Source: Phycisphaerae bacterium
Lineage (GTDB): Bacteria > Planctomycetota > Phycisphaerae > SM23-33
DNA length: 64,000 nucleotides
NCBI GenBank assembly: GCA_016782885.1
Contig: JADHXQ010000005.1
Coordinates: forward strand, 20,968 to 84,967
Direction of reading: 5' to 3'
Positions 1 to 10,543 of this stretch are shown here, piece after piece; position 1 is the stretch's first letter; every line of letters starts with the position of its first letter. Both the position numbers and the translations under genes were made by a program. The notes below the pieces were generated by a model. That model searched no databases, was not told the origin of the DNA, and saw nothing but the letters and a program-made list of their open reading frames with translations.

Positions 1-1322
1 AGTTCGGCCATCCCCTTGTCGATCCCGACTATCCAACTGAACAGGATCACCTGGAAGGTCGCCAGTATGAATATGAAGAAGTTCGCCATCCAGAAGTCGA
101 TCGTGTCGAGCGCGGTGAAGCCCTTTGAGAAGTAGACCACGAACGCGGCGCCGGTGAGCGTGATGAAGCTGAGCATCGTCACCGAAGCTTTGCGTCCGAT
201 CCCTAGCCCCTCTTCGAGCAGCGCTATCGACGGTTGCAGCATCGACAGCGAACTGGTGACGGCGGCCAGGAACAGAAGGAAGAAGAACAGAAACCCGAAG
301 AACTGCCCGGCGGGCATCTGGTTGAAGACGTTGGGAAGGGCGACGAAGCCCATGCCAAACGTGCCCGGTGGATTGTCGACAACCCCCTGTCCGAGGAACA
401 TGAACGCCGCGGGGATCGCTATCATCCCGCCGAGCACGACCTCGCAGAACCCGTTGCCCGCGGCGGCTGTCAGGGATGAAAGAGCAACGTCGTCGTCGCG
501 TTTCACGTAGCTTGCGTACGTCAGGATCAGTCCGAACCCCACCGAGAGGCTGAAGAATATCTGCCCTGTTGCGGCCAGCCATATCTCGGGATTAGAGAGC
601 GTTTCGACGAGAGTCTTGTCCACTCTAGTCGGGTTCCACATTGCTCCCAGACCGTTTACAACGTTTTGGTCGGGCTTGTCGGGAACCGGCGCACCGAGCG
701 TCAGGACTCGCACGAGGACGATAATCGCGCAGACCACCAGGAGGGGCATGGCGATATTGCAGAACTTCTCGATGCCCTTGGATACCCCGCGATAGATCAT
801 TATGAAGTTCACGACAAAACATATGACTACGAACACCAGCATCCGTGCGGCTCCGCCGGAAAACACGTCGCCGTTTGCGCCCGCTCCGACCGATGTTTCG
901 AAGTGCTTCCCGAGCAATGTCGCGTTGCTGCCGAATACCGCGAAGTTGCCGACCAGAAAGTCCCACGCGTAAGCCAGGCACCACGCCTCTACGAATACGT
1001 AGTACATGTAGATCATCACGGGCATCAGCGTGCCGAGCAGTCCGATGTACGCGCCGGCGCGCCGTTTGGTCAGAGATCGGAAGATACCCGGCACGGAGTT
1101 ATGTCCCAGCGCCCCGCCGTATCGCCCCAGGGCCCATTCGGCCCAGGCAAGCGGTAGGCCCACTATCAGGAAAGCGATTATGTAGGGGATCATGAACGCG
1201 CCGCCGCCGTATTGGGCGGCCTGCCCCGGAAAACGCAGGAAGTTGCCAAGCCCGACCGCGCTGCCGGTCACCGCCAGAATCGCGCCGACTCGCGTCCCCC
1301 ATCTCTCACGCTGTCTGGCCAT
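1..1322 (-). CDS. Sodium:neurotransmitter symporter family transporter (partial, 3' end beyond left edge)
   Basis: The minus-strand reading frame opens at ATG 1322 and stays open to the window edge, giving about 440 residues of a multi-spanning membrane protein. The N-terminus carries the family's TM1 signature in the form [11 protein letters not shown], followed by many hydrophobic helices. NSS proteins are Na+-coupled symporters of amino acids or related solutes in the cytoplasmic membrane. Most bacterial members have Trp where this one has Leu in the GNxWRFP motif, so the substrate may be non-canonical. The usual length is about 450-500 residues, so only a short C-terminal part is missing. 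It is divergent from the sulfatase gene at 1408. The family is clear; the substrate cannot be told. Confidence 0.9.
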   Translation of the reverse strand, partial: MARQRERWGTRVGAILAVTGSAVGLGNFLRFPGQAAQYGGGAFMIPYIIAFLIVGLPLAWAEWALGRYGGALGHNSVPGIFRSLTKRRAGAYIGLLGTLMPVMIYMYYVFVEAWCLAYAWDFLVGNFAVFGSNATLLGKHFETSVGAGANGDVFSGGAARMLVFVVICFVVNFIMIYRGVSKGIEKFCNIAMPLLVVCAIIVLVRVLTLGAPVPDKPDQNVVNGLGAMWNPTRVDKTLVETLSNPEIWLAATGQIFFSLSVGFGLILTYASYVKRDDDVALSSLTAAAGNGFCEVVLGGMIAIPAAFMFLGQGVVDNPPGTFGMGFVALPNVFNQMPAGQFFGFLFFFLLFLAAVTSSLSMLQPSIALLEEGLGIGRKASVTMLSFITLTGAAFVVYFSKGFTALDTIDFWMANFFIFILATFQVILFSWIVGIDKGMAE

Positions 1323-1343
1323 GAAACGATTCCTTTCGCTCGG

Positions 1344-1372
1344 TTGTAACTTGCACTCGCGGGCAATATAAT
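1344..1372 (+). promoter_or_regulatory. Sigma70-like promoter for the sulfatase/GH127 genes
   Basis: TTGTAA at 1344-1349 and a perfect TATAAT at 1367-1372 are separated by 17 bases and lie upstream of the start at 1408. An AAAGGA ribosome-binding site precedes that start. This is pattern matching only. Confidence 0.5.
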
Positions 1373-1407
1373 CGTCGAAACGCTTCTTTGCAATAAAGGA
1401 ATCTACA

Positions 1408-3162
1408 ATGAGCAAACTGAACAGACGCGATTTTCTCAAGGTTGTGGGCGTCGGGTCATTGGCGCTTTCTGCGGGCGGATCTGCACCGGCCACCGCCGCC
1501 GCCAAGTCGTCAAAAGGACGCCCCAATATCATCGTTATCATGTCCGACGACATGGGTATCTCGGACATCGGCTGCTACGGCAGCGAGATCGACACGCCGG
1601 TCCTGGACAAGCTCGCGAGCAACGGTCTGCGCTTCACGCAGTTTTATAATACCGCTCGCTGCTGCCCCACGCGGGCGTGCCTGATGACGGGCCTGTACCC
1701 GCACCAGGCGGGCGTCGGGCACATGATGGGCGACCGCGGCGTTGACGGATATCGCGGCGAACTCAGCAAGAATTGCATGACCATCGCCGAAGTCATGAAA
1801 ACCGCCGGTTACTCGACATACATGGCCGGTAAGTGGCATGTCACCAAGGCGATTAATCCCAAGAGCGAAGACGACAAGTTCAACTGGCCCCGCCAGAGGG
1901 GCTTCGACCGGTTCTATGGTACGATCCATGGCGCCGGAAGCTTGTGGGACCCCAACACCCTTACGCGAGACAACAAGTACATCACCCCGGTCAACGATAC
2001 CGAATACAAGCCCGCCGGCGAATGGTTCTATACCACCGCCATCAGCGACAATGTCGCCAGGTACATCAGCGAGCACAAGGGCGATAACCCGTTCTTCATC
2101 TACGTCGCCTACACCGCGGCGCACTGGCCTATGCACGCGCCGGAGAAGGACATCGCGAAGTACAAGGGCAAGTACGACGCCGGATACGGTCCCATCCGCA
2201 AGGCGCGACACGCCAAGATGAAGAAGCTCGGTATTGTCGAGGAAAAGTGGGGGCTTTCACCGCAGGCCGAAAATTGGGGCAACGTTAAAAACAAGCCGTG
2301 GGAAGCCCGCAACATGGAAGTGTATGCGGCGATGATCGACAACATGGACCAGGGTATCGGGACCATCGTCGCCGAACTGAAGAAGCAGGGCAAGCTGGAC
2401 AATACGCTCATCCTGTTCTTCCAGGACAACGGCGGGTGCGCCGAGGGAATGGGGCGGCGGGGCACGGGCAAACCGCGCGCCGACAAGCCCACCAAACCGC
2501 CCATGGGCAAAGACGTGCTCCAGACGCGGATGATCCCGGCGCAGACGCGCGACGGATATCCCATGCGAATGGGCGAGGGCGTGATGGCCGGAGCCGGCGA
2601 CACGTACATCGGATACGGCAGGGGGTGGGCCAATGTCTCCGACACGCCCTTCAGGGAATACAAACACTGGGTCCACGAGGGCGGTATTTCAACGCCGCTG
2701 ATCGTGCACTGGCCGGCGAAGGTCAAAGACGCCGGAAAGCTGCGCCACACGCCCTCGCACCTGATCGACATAATGGCCACCTGCGTCGACGTCTCCGGGG
2801 CGACCTACCCCAAAACGTACAAGGATCAGCCCATCAAGCCCATGGAGGGCCTGAGCCTCGTGCCCGTTTTCGATGACAAGCCAATAAAACGCGAAGCGAT
2901 CTACTGGGAGCACGAGCGTAATTGCGCGATCCGGAAAGGCAAGTGGAAACTGGTGGGCAAGGGCGTGCTGGGGAATGACGGTCCGAATGTCGACAGGTGG
3001 GAACTGTACGACATAGAGGCCGACCGGTCCGAGCTGAACAACCTCGCGGCCGAACAGCCCGAGCGCGTCAAGGAAATGTCGGACATGTTCCTGGCGTACT
3101 GCAAACGCGCCAATGTCATTCCGTTCAGCGGAAAGAGACCGGCAAAGAAGAAGAAAAAGTAA
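1408..3162 (+). CDS. TAT-exported sulfatase
   Basis: This is a 584-residue type I sulfatase that hydrolyses sulfate esters, probably on algal or host polysaccharides. The N-terminus has a twin-arginine signal ([10 protein letters not shown]), implying folded export. The metal-binding DD pair is at residues 47-48. The sulfatase signature CxPxR is at 85-89 (C-C-P-T-R), so Cys85 is the residue to be converted to formylglycine. A later FQDNGG segment supplies the second set of metal ligands. A Lys-rich tail ends the protein. It lies 31 bases before the GH127 gene on the same strand, suggesting co-expression for sulfated, arabinose-containing glycans. The exact substrate is unknown. Confidence 0.95.
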   Translation: MSKLNRRDFLKVVGVGSLALSAGGSAPATAAAKSSKGRPNIIVIMSDDMGISDIGCYGSEIDTPVLDKLASNGLRFTQFYNTARCCPTRACLMTGLYPHQAGVGHMMGDRGVDGYRGELSKNCMTIAEVMKTAGYSTYMAGKWHVTKAINPKSEDDKFNWPRQRGFDRFYGTIHGAGSLWDPNTLTRDNKYITPVNDTEYKPAGEWFYTTAISDNVARYISEHKGDNPFFIYVAYTAAHWPMHAPEKDIAKYKGKYDAGYGPIRKARHAKMKKLGIVEEKWGLSPQAENWGNVKNKPWEARNMEVYAAMIDNMDQGIGTIVAELKKQGKLDNTLILFFQDNGGCAEGMGRRGTGKPRADKPTKPPMGKDVLQTRMIPAQTRDGYPMRMGEGVMAGAGDTYIGYGRGWANVSDTPFREYKHWVHEGGISTPLIVHWPAKVKDAGKLRHTPSHLIDIMATCVDVSGATYPKTYKDQPIKPMEGLSLVPVFDDKPIKREAIYWEHERNCAIRKGKWKLVGKGVLGNDGPNVDRWELYDIEADRSELNNLAAEQPERVKEMSDMFLAYCKRANVIPFSGKRPAKKKKK

Positions 3163-3193
3163 GCCCGTCTGCAATCGATAAGGATCGTGACTG

Positions 3194-5572
3194 ATGGGTA
3201 ATGTCACCAAAGCAGTGCTGGCTGCAATGCTGGCCTCAGTACCCGCATGCACCTCCCCGGCCCGGCCGGTCCGGACCGCCACGCCCGTATCGTTCGCCGA
3301 CGTGCATGTCGATAGAGGTTTCTGGGCCGACAGGCTCGATGCGTCGCGGACCGTGACGATCCCGCACTGCCTCAAAAAATGCGAAGACACCAAGCGCATC
3401 GAGAATTTCGCCGTCGCGGCCGGTTTGAAAAAGGGCACCCACGTCGGGGCGCAATATAACGATTCGGACCTCTATAAGATTCTCCAGGGCGCGATATACA
3501 GGCTCAAAACCCATCGGGACCCGAAGCTGGAAAAACAGATCGACGAGATAATCGCCACGATCGCAGCCGCCCAGCAGCCTGACGGATACCTCTACACGCT
3601 CTTCTCGATCGGCAAGCCCGAGGAGAGATTCAAGCACATCTCACCGGGCCCGAAGCACGAACTGTATTGCATGGGGCACTTCATCGAAGCCGCCGTCGAA
3701 CACTACCGGATGACCGGTAAGCGGACCATGCTGAACGTTGCGATCAAACTCGCCGATCATATCGATTCGGTTTTCGGGCCGTCGCCCAAGCGCCCTAATG
3801 TGCCCCACCATCAGCAGGTCGAGTCGGCGCTGATCGAACTGTACCGCGTGACGAAAGAAAAACGCTACCTCAACCTGGCGAAGTTCTTCATCGACCATCG
3901 CGGAGATCATACGGGGCGCGAATCGGTCACGTTTTACGGGCAGGACCATATGCCCGTCCGCAAGCAGAGTGAGATCGTCGGGCACGCCGTTCGCGGAATG
4001 TACAACTGTGTCAACATGGCGTCCCTCTACGCCGAAACCGGCGATGCCGAACTGCTGGCCGCCACCAGACGCCTCTGGGCCAGCGCGACCGGGCGGAAGA
4101 TGTACGTGACCGGTGCCGTCGGGTCGATCGGACGCGGCGAGTCGTACGGAAACGATTACCAGTTGCCTAACGGAACCGCGTACGCGGAAACCTGCGCGGG
4201 GATCGGTCTGGTCTACTTCGCCCACCGGATGTGGCGGATTGATCCCGACGCCGAGTATATCGATGTGCTCGAACGGGCGCTTTATAACGAAGTGCTCGGC
4301 GGAGTGTCGATAAAGGGCGACGCGTTCTTCTATCCCAACAAGCTGCTGTCGACGGGGCAGGGCTGGGGCTCGATGCGTCAGAACTGGTTTCGCTGCGCAT
4401 GCTGCCCGTCGAATATCTGCCGCTTCATTCCGGCCGTTCCGGGTTACATGTACGGGCATCTCGGCAGCGAGCTGTACGTCAACTCATTCATCCCCGGCCG
4501 GGCCACAGTCAAGACCGACTCCCAGACCGTGACGCTCAAACAGGAGACGAACTATCCGTGGTCCGGCGCGGTGAAGATCACCGTAAACCCCGCGAAGACC
4601 GCCGAGTTCACCATAAACGTGCGAATACCCGGCTGGGCGCGGAACCAATCGTCACCCGGCGACCTGTATCGCTGCGCCGACCAGACGATCAAACCGCCGA
4701 TCAGCCTGAAGGTCAACGGTAAGGCCGCCGCCGTCGAACTCAAACGCGGATACGCACAACTCAAGCGTACCTGGTCCGCCGGCGACACGATCACGCTGGA
4801 CCTGCCCATGCCTGTTCGCCGTATACTCGCACACGATAAGGTAATCAACAACGCCGGGCGCGTCGCGCTTCAGCGAGGCCCGATCGTTTACTGCGCCGAA
4901 TGGCCGGACAACGAAGGCAAGGTATTCGGCATCGTCCTGGATGATGATGTCGTGCTGAAGAGCGAGCGTCGCAAGGGGCTCCTGGGCGGCGTGACGGTGC
5001 TGACGGCGATACTGAAGAACGGTAAGAAGTTCACGGCCATTCCGTTTTACGCCCGGGCCAATCGCGATCGGGGCGAGATGAACGTCTGGATCGCTCGCAG
5101 CGAAGCCGCCGCCAAACGGATATCGACCGGTCCTCTCCCGCATGACTGGGAAGCTCTGGGCCCGATCAAGGCGTCGCACGTGTTCCCGCAAGAACGATTG
5201 GGGGCGCTGGTCGACAACAAACTCCCCAAAAGCTCATCTGATCAGAATGTCCCGCATTTCTCGTGGGAGTACCATACGGGAACTGTGGAGTGGGTCCAGA
5301 AGACTTATCCCAAGCCGACGAAGGTATCGTCAGTCGAGGTCTACTGGTTCGACCAGTCGCCCGAGGGACCATGCCGCCTGCCCAAGTCGTGGCGCGTAAT
5401 CTACCGGGCCGACAACAAATGGAAAACGGTCGAGCCGACTGGCGACTACGGTCTGCAACTCGACAAGTTCAACAAGGTGACATTCAAAGAAATCACGACC
5501 TCCATCATCCGCATCGAAGCGACCCTGCAGAAGGGTTTCTCCGGCGGGATCATGGAAATACGCGTCAAATGA
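3194..5572 (+). CDS. GH127 (DUF1680) beta-L-arabinofuranosidase-like enzyme with C-terminal discoidin-like domain
   Basis: This 792-residue protein has a hydrophobic export signal. Its central (alpha/alpha)6-type domain carries the GH127 landmarks: a GESYGND segment near residue 314, AETC with Glu332 and Cys334, and RCACC with Cys403/Cys404. In characterised GH127 enzymes, Glu plus a Cys cluster bind zinc and one Cys is the nucleophile. The last 110 or so residues resemble an F5/8-type carbohydrate-binding fold, a common planctomycete extension. It probably releases L-arabinofuranose from plant or algal glycans outside the cytoplasm. It follows the sulfatase closely and converges with the zincin gene ending at 5579. 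The start has only a weak ribosome-binding site. Confidence 0.88.
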   Translation: MGNVTKAVLAAMLASVPACTSPARPVRTATPVSFADVHVDRGFWADRLDASRTVTIPHCLKKCEDTKRIENFAVAAGLKKGTHVGAQYNDSDLYKILQGAIYRLKTHRDPKLEKQIDEIIATIAAAQQPDGYLYTLFSIGKPEERFKHISPGPKHELYCMGHFIEAAVEHYRMTGKRTMLNVAIKLADHIDSVFGPSPKRPNVPHHQQVESALIELYRVTKEKRYLNLAKFFIDHRGDHTGRESVTFYGQDHMPVRKQSEIVGHAVRGMYNCVNMASLYAETGDAELLAATRRLWASATGRKMYVTGAVGSIGRGESYGNDYQLPNGTAYAETCAGIGLVYFAHRMWRIDPDAEYIDVLERALYNEVLGGVSIKGDAFFYPNKLLSTGQGWGSMRQNWFRCACCPSNICRFIPAVPGYMYGHLGSELYVNSFIPGRATVKTDSQTVTLKQETNYPWSGAVKITVNPAKTAEFTINVRIPGWARNQSSPGDLYRCADQTIKPPISLKVNGKAAAVELKRGYAQLKRTWSAGDTITLDLPMPVRRILAHDKVINNAGRVALQRGPIVYCAEWPDNEGKVFGIVLDDDVVLKSERRKGLLGGVTVLTAILKNGKKFTAIPFYARANRDRGEMNVWIARSEAAAKRISTGPLPHDWEALGPIKASHVFPQERLGALVDNKLPKSSSDQNVPHFSWEYHTGTVEWVQKTYPKPTKVSSVEVYWFDQSPEGPCRLPKSWRVIYRADNKWKTVEPTGDYGLQLDKFNKVTFKEITTSIIRIEATLQKGFSGGIMEIRVK

Positions 5573-5578
5573 CCGCGA

Positions 5579-7378
5579 TCACTTCTTTTCCTTGACGTGG
5601 TAGACCCGCTCGATGATCTCGCAGATCGCCGGGTCGTAGTCTTGCAGTTCGGCTTTGAGGAACGGGTAGAAGTCGTTGACGCCGAAGTACGCCTCGGTGT
5701 TTTCGGCGAAATACTCCGGCATGCGTGTGGCGGCGTAGGCTTTGACGTATTTGCCCCGCCCGCGTTTGGTGTGGAGCACCTTCTGATAGAGCCCCTTGGC
5801 AAGCGCGCTCTTGTAGGCCTCGACGATGGCTTTGTTGTCTTCTCTGCTGACTTCGCGATCGTGGTAACCGTGCGCCAATTCATGCATCAGTACCCACGGT
5901 CCGGTCGGACGCGTTCGCCGTAGAATGCTAATGTCGGTGATCTGCACGCTGTGGGTCATCTCGGCGGGTCGATTGTGAGAGACCACCCAATCCCTGGACC
6001 AGTGATACTCGGCCTTGTGCCTGCCGGGCGTGATCCAAATCGGGATCTTCCGCAGCTTGGCGACCGCCTTTTCGGGCATGAGCGTTTCGACGTGCCCGAG
6101 TTGGATGTCCACGTTTTTCATGGCGTTGGCGAGTACCGCCTTGTCGCCGTTTACGTATTCCTTGTGAACGTGGATTGACCATCCCCGCACTTTGACGACC
6201 TTGTAATCCTTGGCGCTGTGCTTCGTGGTGGTCTTGATTCCGTGTTTGTCGCGCAGGCGCTGCCAGTAGTCTTTCCAGTACTTATCGTAGTAGTCGTAAG
6301 CCGCCAGCGTGATATGCTCGGGTTTGACGACTTTCGGCGCCTTCGCCGGGTCATAGCCCTTCAGGTGCCCCTTGCCCGCTCGGTCGCGGGGTGAAACGAA
6401 ACGCCACTTCGAATCGCCCAGCACGTCGGCGCAGAGCTTCGCCAGGAGCGGATCGTACGCTTTGAGTTGTTTGCGGGTGTGTATGTGATTGTGGTCGTGG
6501 TCCATGGTGCGATTGGTGTCGTACCAGTTCTGTACGCCTTCCGCGAAGTATTCGGATCGGTTCTTTCCAGCGTAGCACTGCTTTGGTCCGCCGAACACGA
6601 TTCGCACCTTGTCTTTCCCGGTGACCTTGACCTTCGAGTTGGTCGGTTTCCCGTTGACGATAATGTCGCCGCCGTCGAGGCATTTCCTGATCAGTTCGGG
6701 CGACTCGTCGGGGAACCATTTGACCAGCGCCGCCAGCAGGCTTACCGGCGTCTTGCTCTTGATCCGACGGAAGCGTTGGGCTGCGTATCCGTCATTCCAC
6801 AGGCCCTTTTCCTTTGCATGTTCAAACGTTCTGCTCTGGCGGCCCTTGAGTTCCTCGTCGAAGCCCGCCCCGTGAATGACGTGGCCGAACTCGTGGATGA
6901 GAATGCTCTCGATCTGCATTCCGCCTTCGTATTCCATCACGTCTTCTTCGGAGAAGACGACGGTGGGGCGCCCGCCTTTCCAGCCGAGGAATCCGCGGGA
7001 CCGCCAGTTGTAGAAGTCCAGTTCCTTGCCCGTTTTCTTGCTGGCGTACTGCGGCAGGTCGGAGGTCATTTCCTTGTGCCCGATGAGAATGCACAGTACC
7101 TTTCGATCTCGGATTCGCCGGGCGATTCTTTCATCGATGCTCTTCATGATCATGTCGAACTGGTAGGCGGCCTCGCGGTGTGCGTAGTCGGACACGCCTG
7201 CGGAGGTGGCGATGAGGATGTCCTGCACTGTGGTGCATTTCTTGTAGAACTTGGTGTCGAGTTTGTACTCGGCGGCCTGGGCGGCGGTGGGGGGAGCGAT
7301 CTTGTATTCAGCGGCCGGCGCGGCGGCGCCAATCGTCAGTATCACCCACATCGCGCAGGCGGAAAAAGAACTTCTCAT
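5579..7378 (-). CDS. Secreted protein with two zincin-like (HExxH) metallopeptidase modules
   Basis: The 599-residue product has a signal peptide (about residues 1-23). The first module has HEFGH at 162-166 and SEYFAE at 275-280; the second has HELAH at 499-503 and PEYFAE at 554-559. HExxH plus a downstream Glu is the gluzincin zinc site, so two metallopeptidase centres are likely. Between HExxH and Glu of module one, residues about 211-262 resemble an S4/ThiS-like fold (VNGK followed by KVRIV), which is odd in an exported protein. A GWSIHVH segment near 399 is shared with the next gene. A GGAG site lies 8 bases before the ATG. It is a paralogue of the gene at 7403-8872. No named family was recognised and the function is inferred. 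Confidence 0.7.
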   Translation of the reverse strand: MRSSFSACAMWVILTIGAAAPAAEYKIAPPTAAQAAEYKLDTKFYKKCTTVQDILIATSAGVSDYAHREAAYQFDMIMKSIDERIARRIRDRKVLCILIGHKEMTSDLPQYASKKTGKELDFYNWRSRGFLGWKGGRPTVVFSEEDVMEYEGGMQIESILIHEFGHVIHGAGFDEELKGRQSRTFEHAKEKGLWNDGYAAQRFRRIKSKTPVSLLAALVKWFPDESPELIRKCLDGGDIIVNGKPTNSKVKVTGKDKVRIVFGGPKQCYAGKNRSEYFAEGVQNWYDTNRTMDHDHNHIHTRKQLKAYDPLLAKLCADVLGDSKWRFVSPRDRAGKGHLKGYDPAKAPKVVKPEHITLAAYDYYDKYWKDYWQRLRDKHGIKTTTKHSAKDYKVVKVRGWSIHVHKEYVNGDKAVLANAMKNVDIQLGHVETLMPEKAVAKLRKIPIWITPGRHKAEYHWSRDWVVSHNRPAEMTHSVQITDISILRRTRPTGPWVLMHELAHGYHDREVSREDNKAIVEAYKSALAKGLYQKVLHTKRGRGKYVKAYAATRMPEYFAENTEAYFGVNDFYPFLKAELQDYDPAICEIIERVYHVKEKK

Positions 7379-7402
7379 CTGAGATTCTCCGTGTCTTTTA
7401 TA

Positions 7403-8872
7403 TTATCGTCGCGGGTTGCCTTCCCACAGGTCTGCTGCAAGTGCGTATCCGGCGGGGTCCTGGTCCTTCAGTTCGCAGCGGATGAACGGGTAGCGGTCGT
7501 TGACCAGGAAGTAGCTTTCCATCAACTCGGCAAAGTACTTTCTTTCGCTGTCCATGGCTGGGTGCGGAAGGCGTTTACCGTCGAATCGCAACACGGACTT
7601 GTACTTGCCGCTTGCTTTAGCCTTAACGTAAGCATTGCCTATTTTCTTGCCCAGCACCGAGTCTTTCTTTGCGGCGTGACGGTCGTAATACGCTTTGGCG
7701 ATCTCGCCCAGCACGTCGGACTGCTCCAGCAGAGCCCATTTCATCATACGCTGCGGGTCGCGGATTTCCACGGCCTGGAACTTATCGGGATTCGAACCTT
7801 CGCCGCGCAGCTTCTCGCGACTGCCGCAATAGCGGACGTACGGCCCGTCGCCGCCGACCTCCAGCCAGATCGGTACCACGTGCAACTGCTTGTGCCCCTG
7901 GGCGGAAATGAAATGATCGATCGTGTGCAGCTTGTATGTCAGCAGCTTGACCATCGTCTTGCTGAGTCCGGGCTGGGCGGCCAGGTCGGGGTTGACGTAT
8001 ACGGTCCACCCTTTTATGTCTCGCTTGTCGTATTTTTCGGTGGCGGTATATTTCTTCGTGGTCCGCGCAACGGTGGGGGGCTTGGCCTGGTAGGCGGCGA
8101 GGTCCGCCTCGAGTTTCACGATCTCTTTGGCGTCCACGCCCCAGTAGCGTTCCAGCAGGCGTGCCATCTTCGGATCGTGATCGCGCAGTTCCGCCCGGAC
8201 GAACGGGTAAATATCGTTGACCGCGAAATAGGCTTCGCTGCTCTCGGACCAGTATTCCATGCGATTGGTGCGGGCGTAATGCGAACCTTTCCGCCCGTGC
8301 CAGATCTGCACCTTCTCGTACGTTTTGGTCTTCATCATGCGCTCGTAATTCTTCTGGCATTCATCGTTGCCGTAGCGGCGGCCCCTGCCGATGAAGTGGA
8401 AGTCGTACCCGTGCGCCAGTTCGTGGAATATGACGAACGGATGGCGGTAGCTGTCTCCGTAGTGCGACCTGACGCTCAGCGACATCATGGATCGCGGGTC
8501 TTTGGGAACGGTGTATCCGCGTTTGATCAGCCAGTTGCGGCTGGGATGGTACGACAGGCTTACCCGCTCGGAGTATTCCATCCAGATGGGGGTATTTTCC
8601 TGCATATTGCTAACCGCCGCTGCCGGGACGGCCAGCTTGACCTGGTAAAGCTCCCACCGCAGATGCTCCAGCGTTTGGGCGAGATCGTCGGCGTGCTCCC
8701 TGCGAACGTCGCGATTTATGTAAACGGTCCAGCCCTCGACATTGCGGATCTCGAAGCGGTCTTCGGTGGGCGCCTGTTTGGTCGCTTTCTTTTCGCTAGC
8801 GGCGTACAGGTTCCCCAAACTCGCACACAGGAACGCGGTGATCAACAATACCAATCGTTTTCTTCGGATCAT
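7403..8872 (-). CDS. Secreted zincin-like protein, one active and one degenerate module
   Basis: This 489-residue paralogue of the neighbouring 599-residue protein begins with a signal peptide. Module one has GWTVYIN (about 48-54), HELAH at 150-154 and EYWSESSEAYF at 206-216, matching the EYFAE-type third ligand of gluzincins. Module two repeats GWTVYVN and ends with KYFAELMESYFLVND, but the HExxH position is replaced by a LLEQSD stretch, so its zinc site appears lost. Both genes share the C-terminal pattern AYF.VND.YPF. It sits 24 bases upstream of its paralogue on the same strand, so they may be co-transcribed. Substrate and peptidase activity are unproven. Confidence 0.7.
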   Translation of the reverse strand: MIRRKRLVLLITAFLCASLGNLYAASEKKATKQAPTEDRFEIRNVEGWTVYINRDVRREHADDLAQTLEHLRWELYQVKLAVPAAAVSNMQENTPIWMEYSERVSLSYHPSRNWLIKRGYTVPKDPRSMMSLSVRSHYGDSYRHPFVIFHELAHGYDFHFIGRGRRYGNDECQKNYERMMKTKTYEKVQIWHGRKGSHYARTNRMEYWSESSEAYFAVNDIYPFVRAELRDHDPKMARLLERYWGVDAKEIVKLEADLAAYQAKPPTVARTTKKYTATEKYDKRDIKGWTVYVNPDLAAQPGLSKTMVKLLTYKLHTIDHFISAQGHKQLHVVPIWLEVGGDGPYVRYCGSREKLRGEGSNPDKFQAVEIRDPQRMMKWALLEQSDVLGEIAKAYYDRHAAKKDSVLGKKIGNAYVKAKASGKYKSVLRFDGKRLPHPAMDSERKYFAELMESYFLVNDRYPFIRCELKDQDPAGYALAADLWEGNPRR

Positions 8873-8938
8873 AACAATAAGGAGTCCTCTCGATCGTTAA
8901 ATCCAACCAGTCAATCAACAGACGCAGACGCGCCTGAA

Positions 8939-10543
8939 TCACTTCTTGATCGGCGTGATTTTGAAGTCGTCGAAGCGTATCCAGTGGTCGGCGTTGGGCG
9001 GACCGTTGTAGCATTGGATGGATATCTGGTGCTTGCCCCCGGTGGGCAGGCGACCCTTGCCCGCGGTCAGAAAATCGCCTTTGGCGTCGGGGCGATACTG
9101 GGCGGTCCATCCGGTCTTGTCGACCACCAGGCGCAGTTGCACGGTTTTGGCGTCCATCGGTTTGGCGCCCGGTACGATCACCAACTTACCGCGGACCAGT
9201 TCCTTGACGAGCTTGAGAACGGGCCTGCCGTTGTGGTACCACATAATGCCCGCTTGCTCGAAATTGTTAGTCGGGACCGTGTGGCTCGTTATCGTCACGT
9301 CGACGGTATACGCGCCCTTCGCCGGATCGAGCGCCTTTCGGAGCAGCGCGTTCTTCACGCTGTTCGCCACGCCCGGTTGGACGCGAATCTCCAGCCCGCC
9401 GTCCTTGATGCGCCATGCCTTCTTGTCCTCGCGCAGCCAGCTCCAGCCCGCGTCGAGCTTGCCTTCAAAGCTGTCAACGAAGCCCCCGCCAGTCGTTTTA
9501 CCGGCGACGGTCTTTTCGGGCCCCGTCGGGTTTGGCGGCGCTTTGGGGCCGCCGAGCAACTCCACCATCGCCTTGCCCATTCCCTCGCCGATCAGGTAGT
9601 AGCTCTCGGCGTTACAGCACCAGTGGTAGCGGATCGGGCGCGGCGAGACCGGCCCGTCCCGGAAGAAGCTGCGCGTCTCGACGTACTGAACGTTGCCTTT
9701 GAATTCGGGGCGATTGGCGGCCGCTTCCTGCGCCTTCATTACCCCCAGGCGCCGGCTGACCGTTTGTCCCCATCCGCCGAATCCGCTTCCGCCTATCACA
9801 ATCGGAAGCTTGCCGATGCCCAAATCCTTGCGGACGTCACGGATGAGGTTGACCATGTTTTTCTCGTACTGGGCCACATCATTGGCGCTGCACCCGTCGT
9901 TCCAGCCCTGGTGCCATCCGAACCCCACGATCTCGTAACCCTTCCCGCCGTACTCGGGGAAATCGGTCTTGAGATTCGCCAGCGTTTTCTTCACGTCCGC
10001 CATCATCCCGTCGTACTGATCGCCCACGCCCGGGCCGCGGGGCTTCGTGCCCGCAGAACCGGAACTCGGCGGGCGCCACGGACCGGCGAGACTCGTCCCG
10101 CCCGGGGCGCGCTTGATCAACAGCACTTTGTCCTCGAAATAGTCGCCCATGACCCAACCGAACGCCAACTCCGGGCCGATACTGTTCTTCGCCGCGGACT
10201 TGCCGATGGTCAGCTTGCCCTTCGAGTCGTAATAGCTCAGCAGGACGTCGTCGCGCACGATCCATTTTCCGTCCTTGTCCAGGAGATGCTTGTAACGCGC
10301 CGCGGTGGCGGGGTCCTTTGTCAGCGTCTCGAGCGTGCCTTTCTGCCCGGGGCGTCCCTTTATGACGCCGTGTCCCTCCATGTTCGATTGTCCAGCCAGG
10401 ATGAACACCTTCAGTTTACCGTTCTTCTTTTGCAGCGGTTTTGCATTGGCGGGCGCCGCGGCCACGCACGCGGTCGATCCAATCGCCAACAGAGCCGCCA
10501 GCATGCTGGCCATCACGCGCCGACCGATTCTTGTTGCTGTCAT
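8939..10543 (-). CDS. SGNH carbohydrate esterase (sialate O-acetylesterase type) with DUF1349-like lectin domain
   Basis: The start was set at ATG 10543 because an AAAGGAG site lies just upstream; a TTG further out would overlap that site. The 534-residue product has a signal peptide, then an esterase domain opening with FILAGQSNMEGHG, where the Ser of GQSNM is the expected nucleophile. A GWHQGWND segment and an RYHWCCN segment follow; the latter probably carries the catalytic His. The C-terminal 170 or so residues (SFEGKLDAGWSW onward) resemble a DUF1349 concanavalin-like sugar-binding domain. Such enzymes remove acetyl groups from polysaccharides and would complement the upstream sulfatase and GH127. 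It lies upstream of the zincin pair on the same strand. Confidence 0.85.
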   Translation of the reverse strand: MTATRIGRRVMASMLAALLAIGSTACVAAAPANAKPLQKKNGKLKVFILAGQSNMEGHGVIKGRPGQKGTLETLTKDPATAARYKHLLDKDGKWIVRDDVLLSYYDSKGKLTIGKSAAKNSIGPELAFGWVMGDYFEDKVLLIKRAPGGTSLAGPWRPPSSGSAGTKPRGPGVGDQYDGMMADVKKTLANLKTDFPEYGGKGYEIVGFGWHQGWNDGCSANDVAQYEKNMVNLIRDVRKDLGIGKLPIVIGGSGFGGWGQTVSRRLGVMKAQEAAANRPEFKGNVQYVETRSFFRDGPVSPRPIRYHWCCNAESYYLIGEGMGKAMVELLGGPKAPPNPTGPEKTVAGKTTGGGFVDSFEGKLDAGWSWLREDKKAWRIKDGGLEIRVQPGVANSVKNALLRKALDPAKGAYTVDVTITSHTVPTNNFEQAGIMWYHNGRPVLKLVKELVRGKLVIVPGAKPMDAKTVQLRLVVDKTGWTAQYRPDAKGDFLTAGKGRLPTGGKHQISIQCYNGPPNADHWIRFDDFKITPIKK

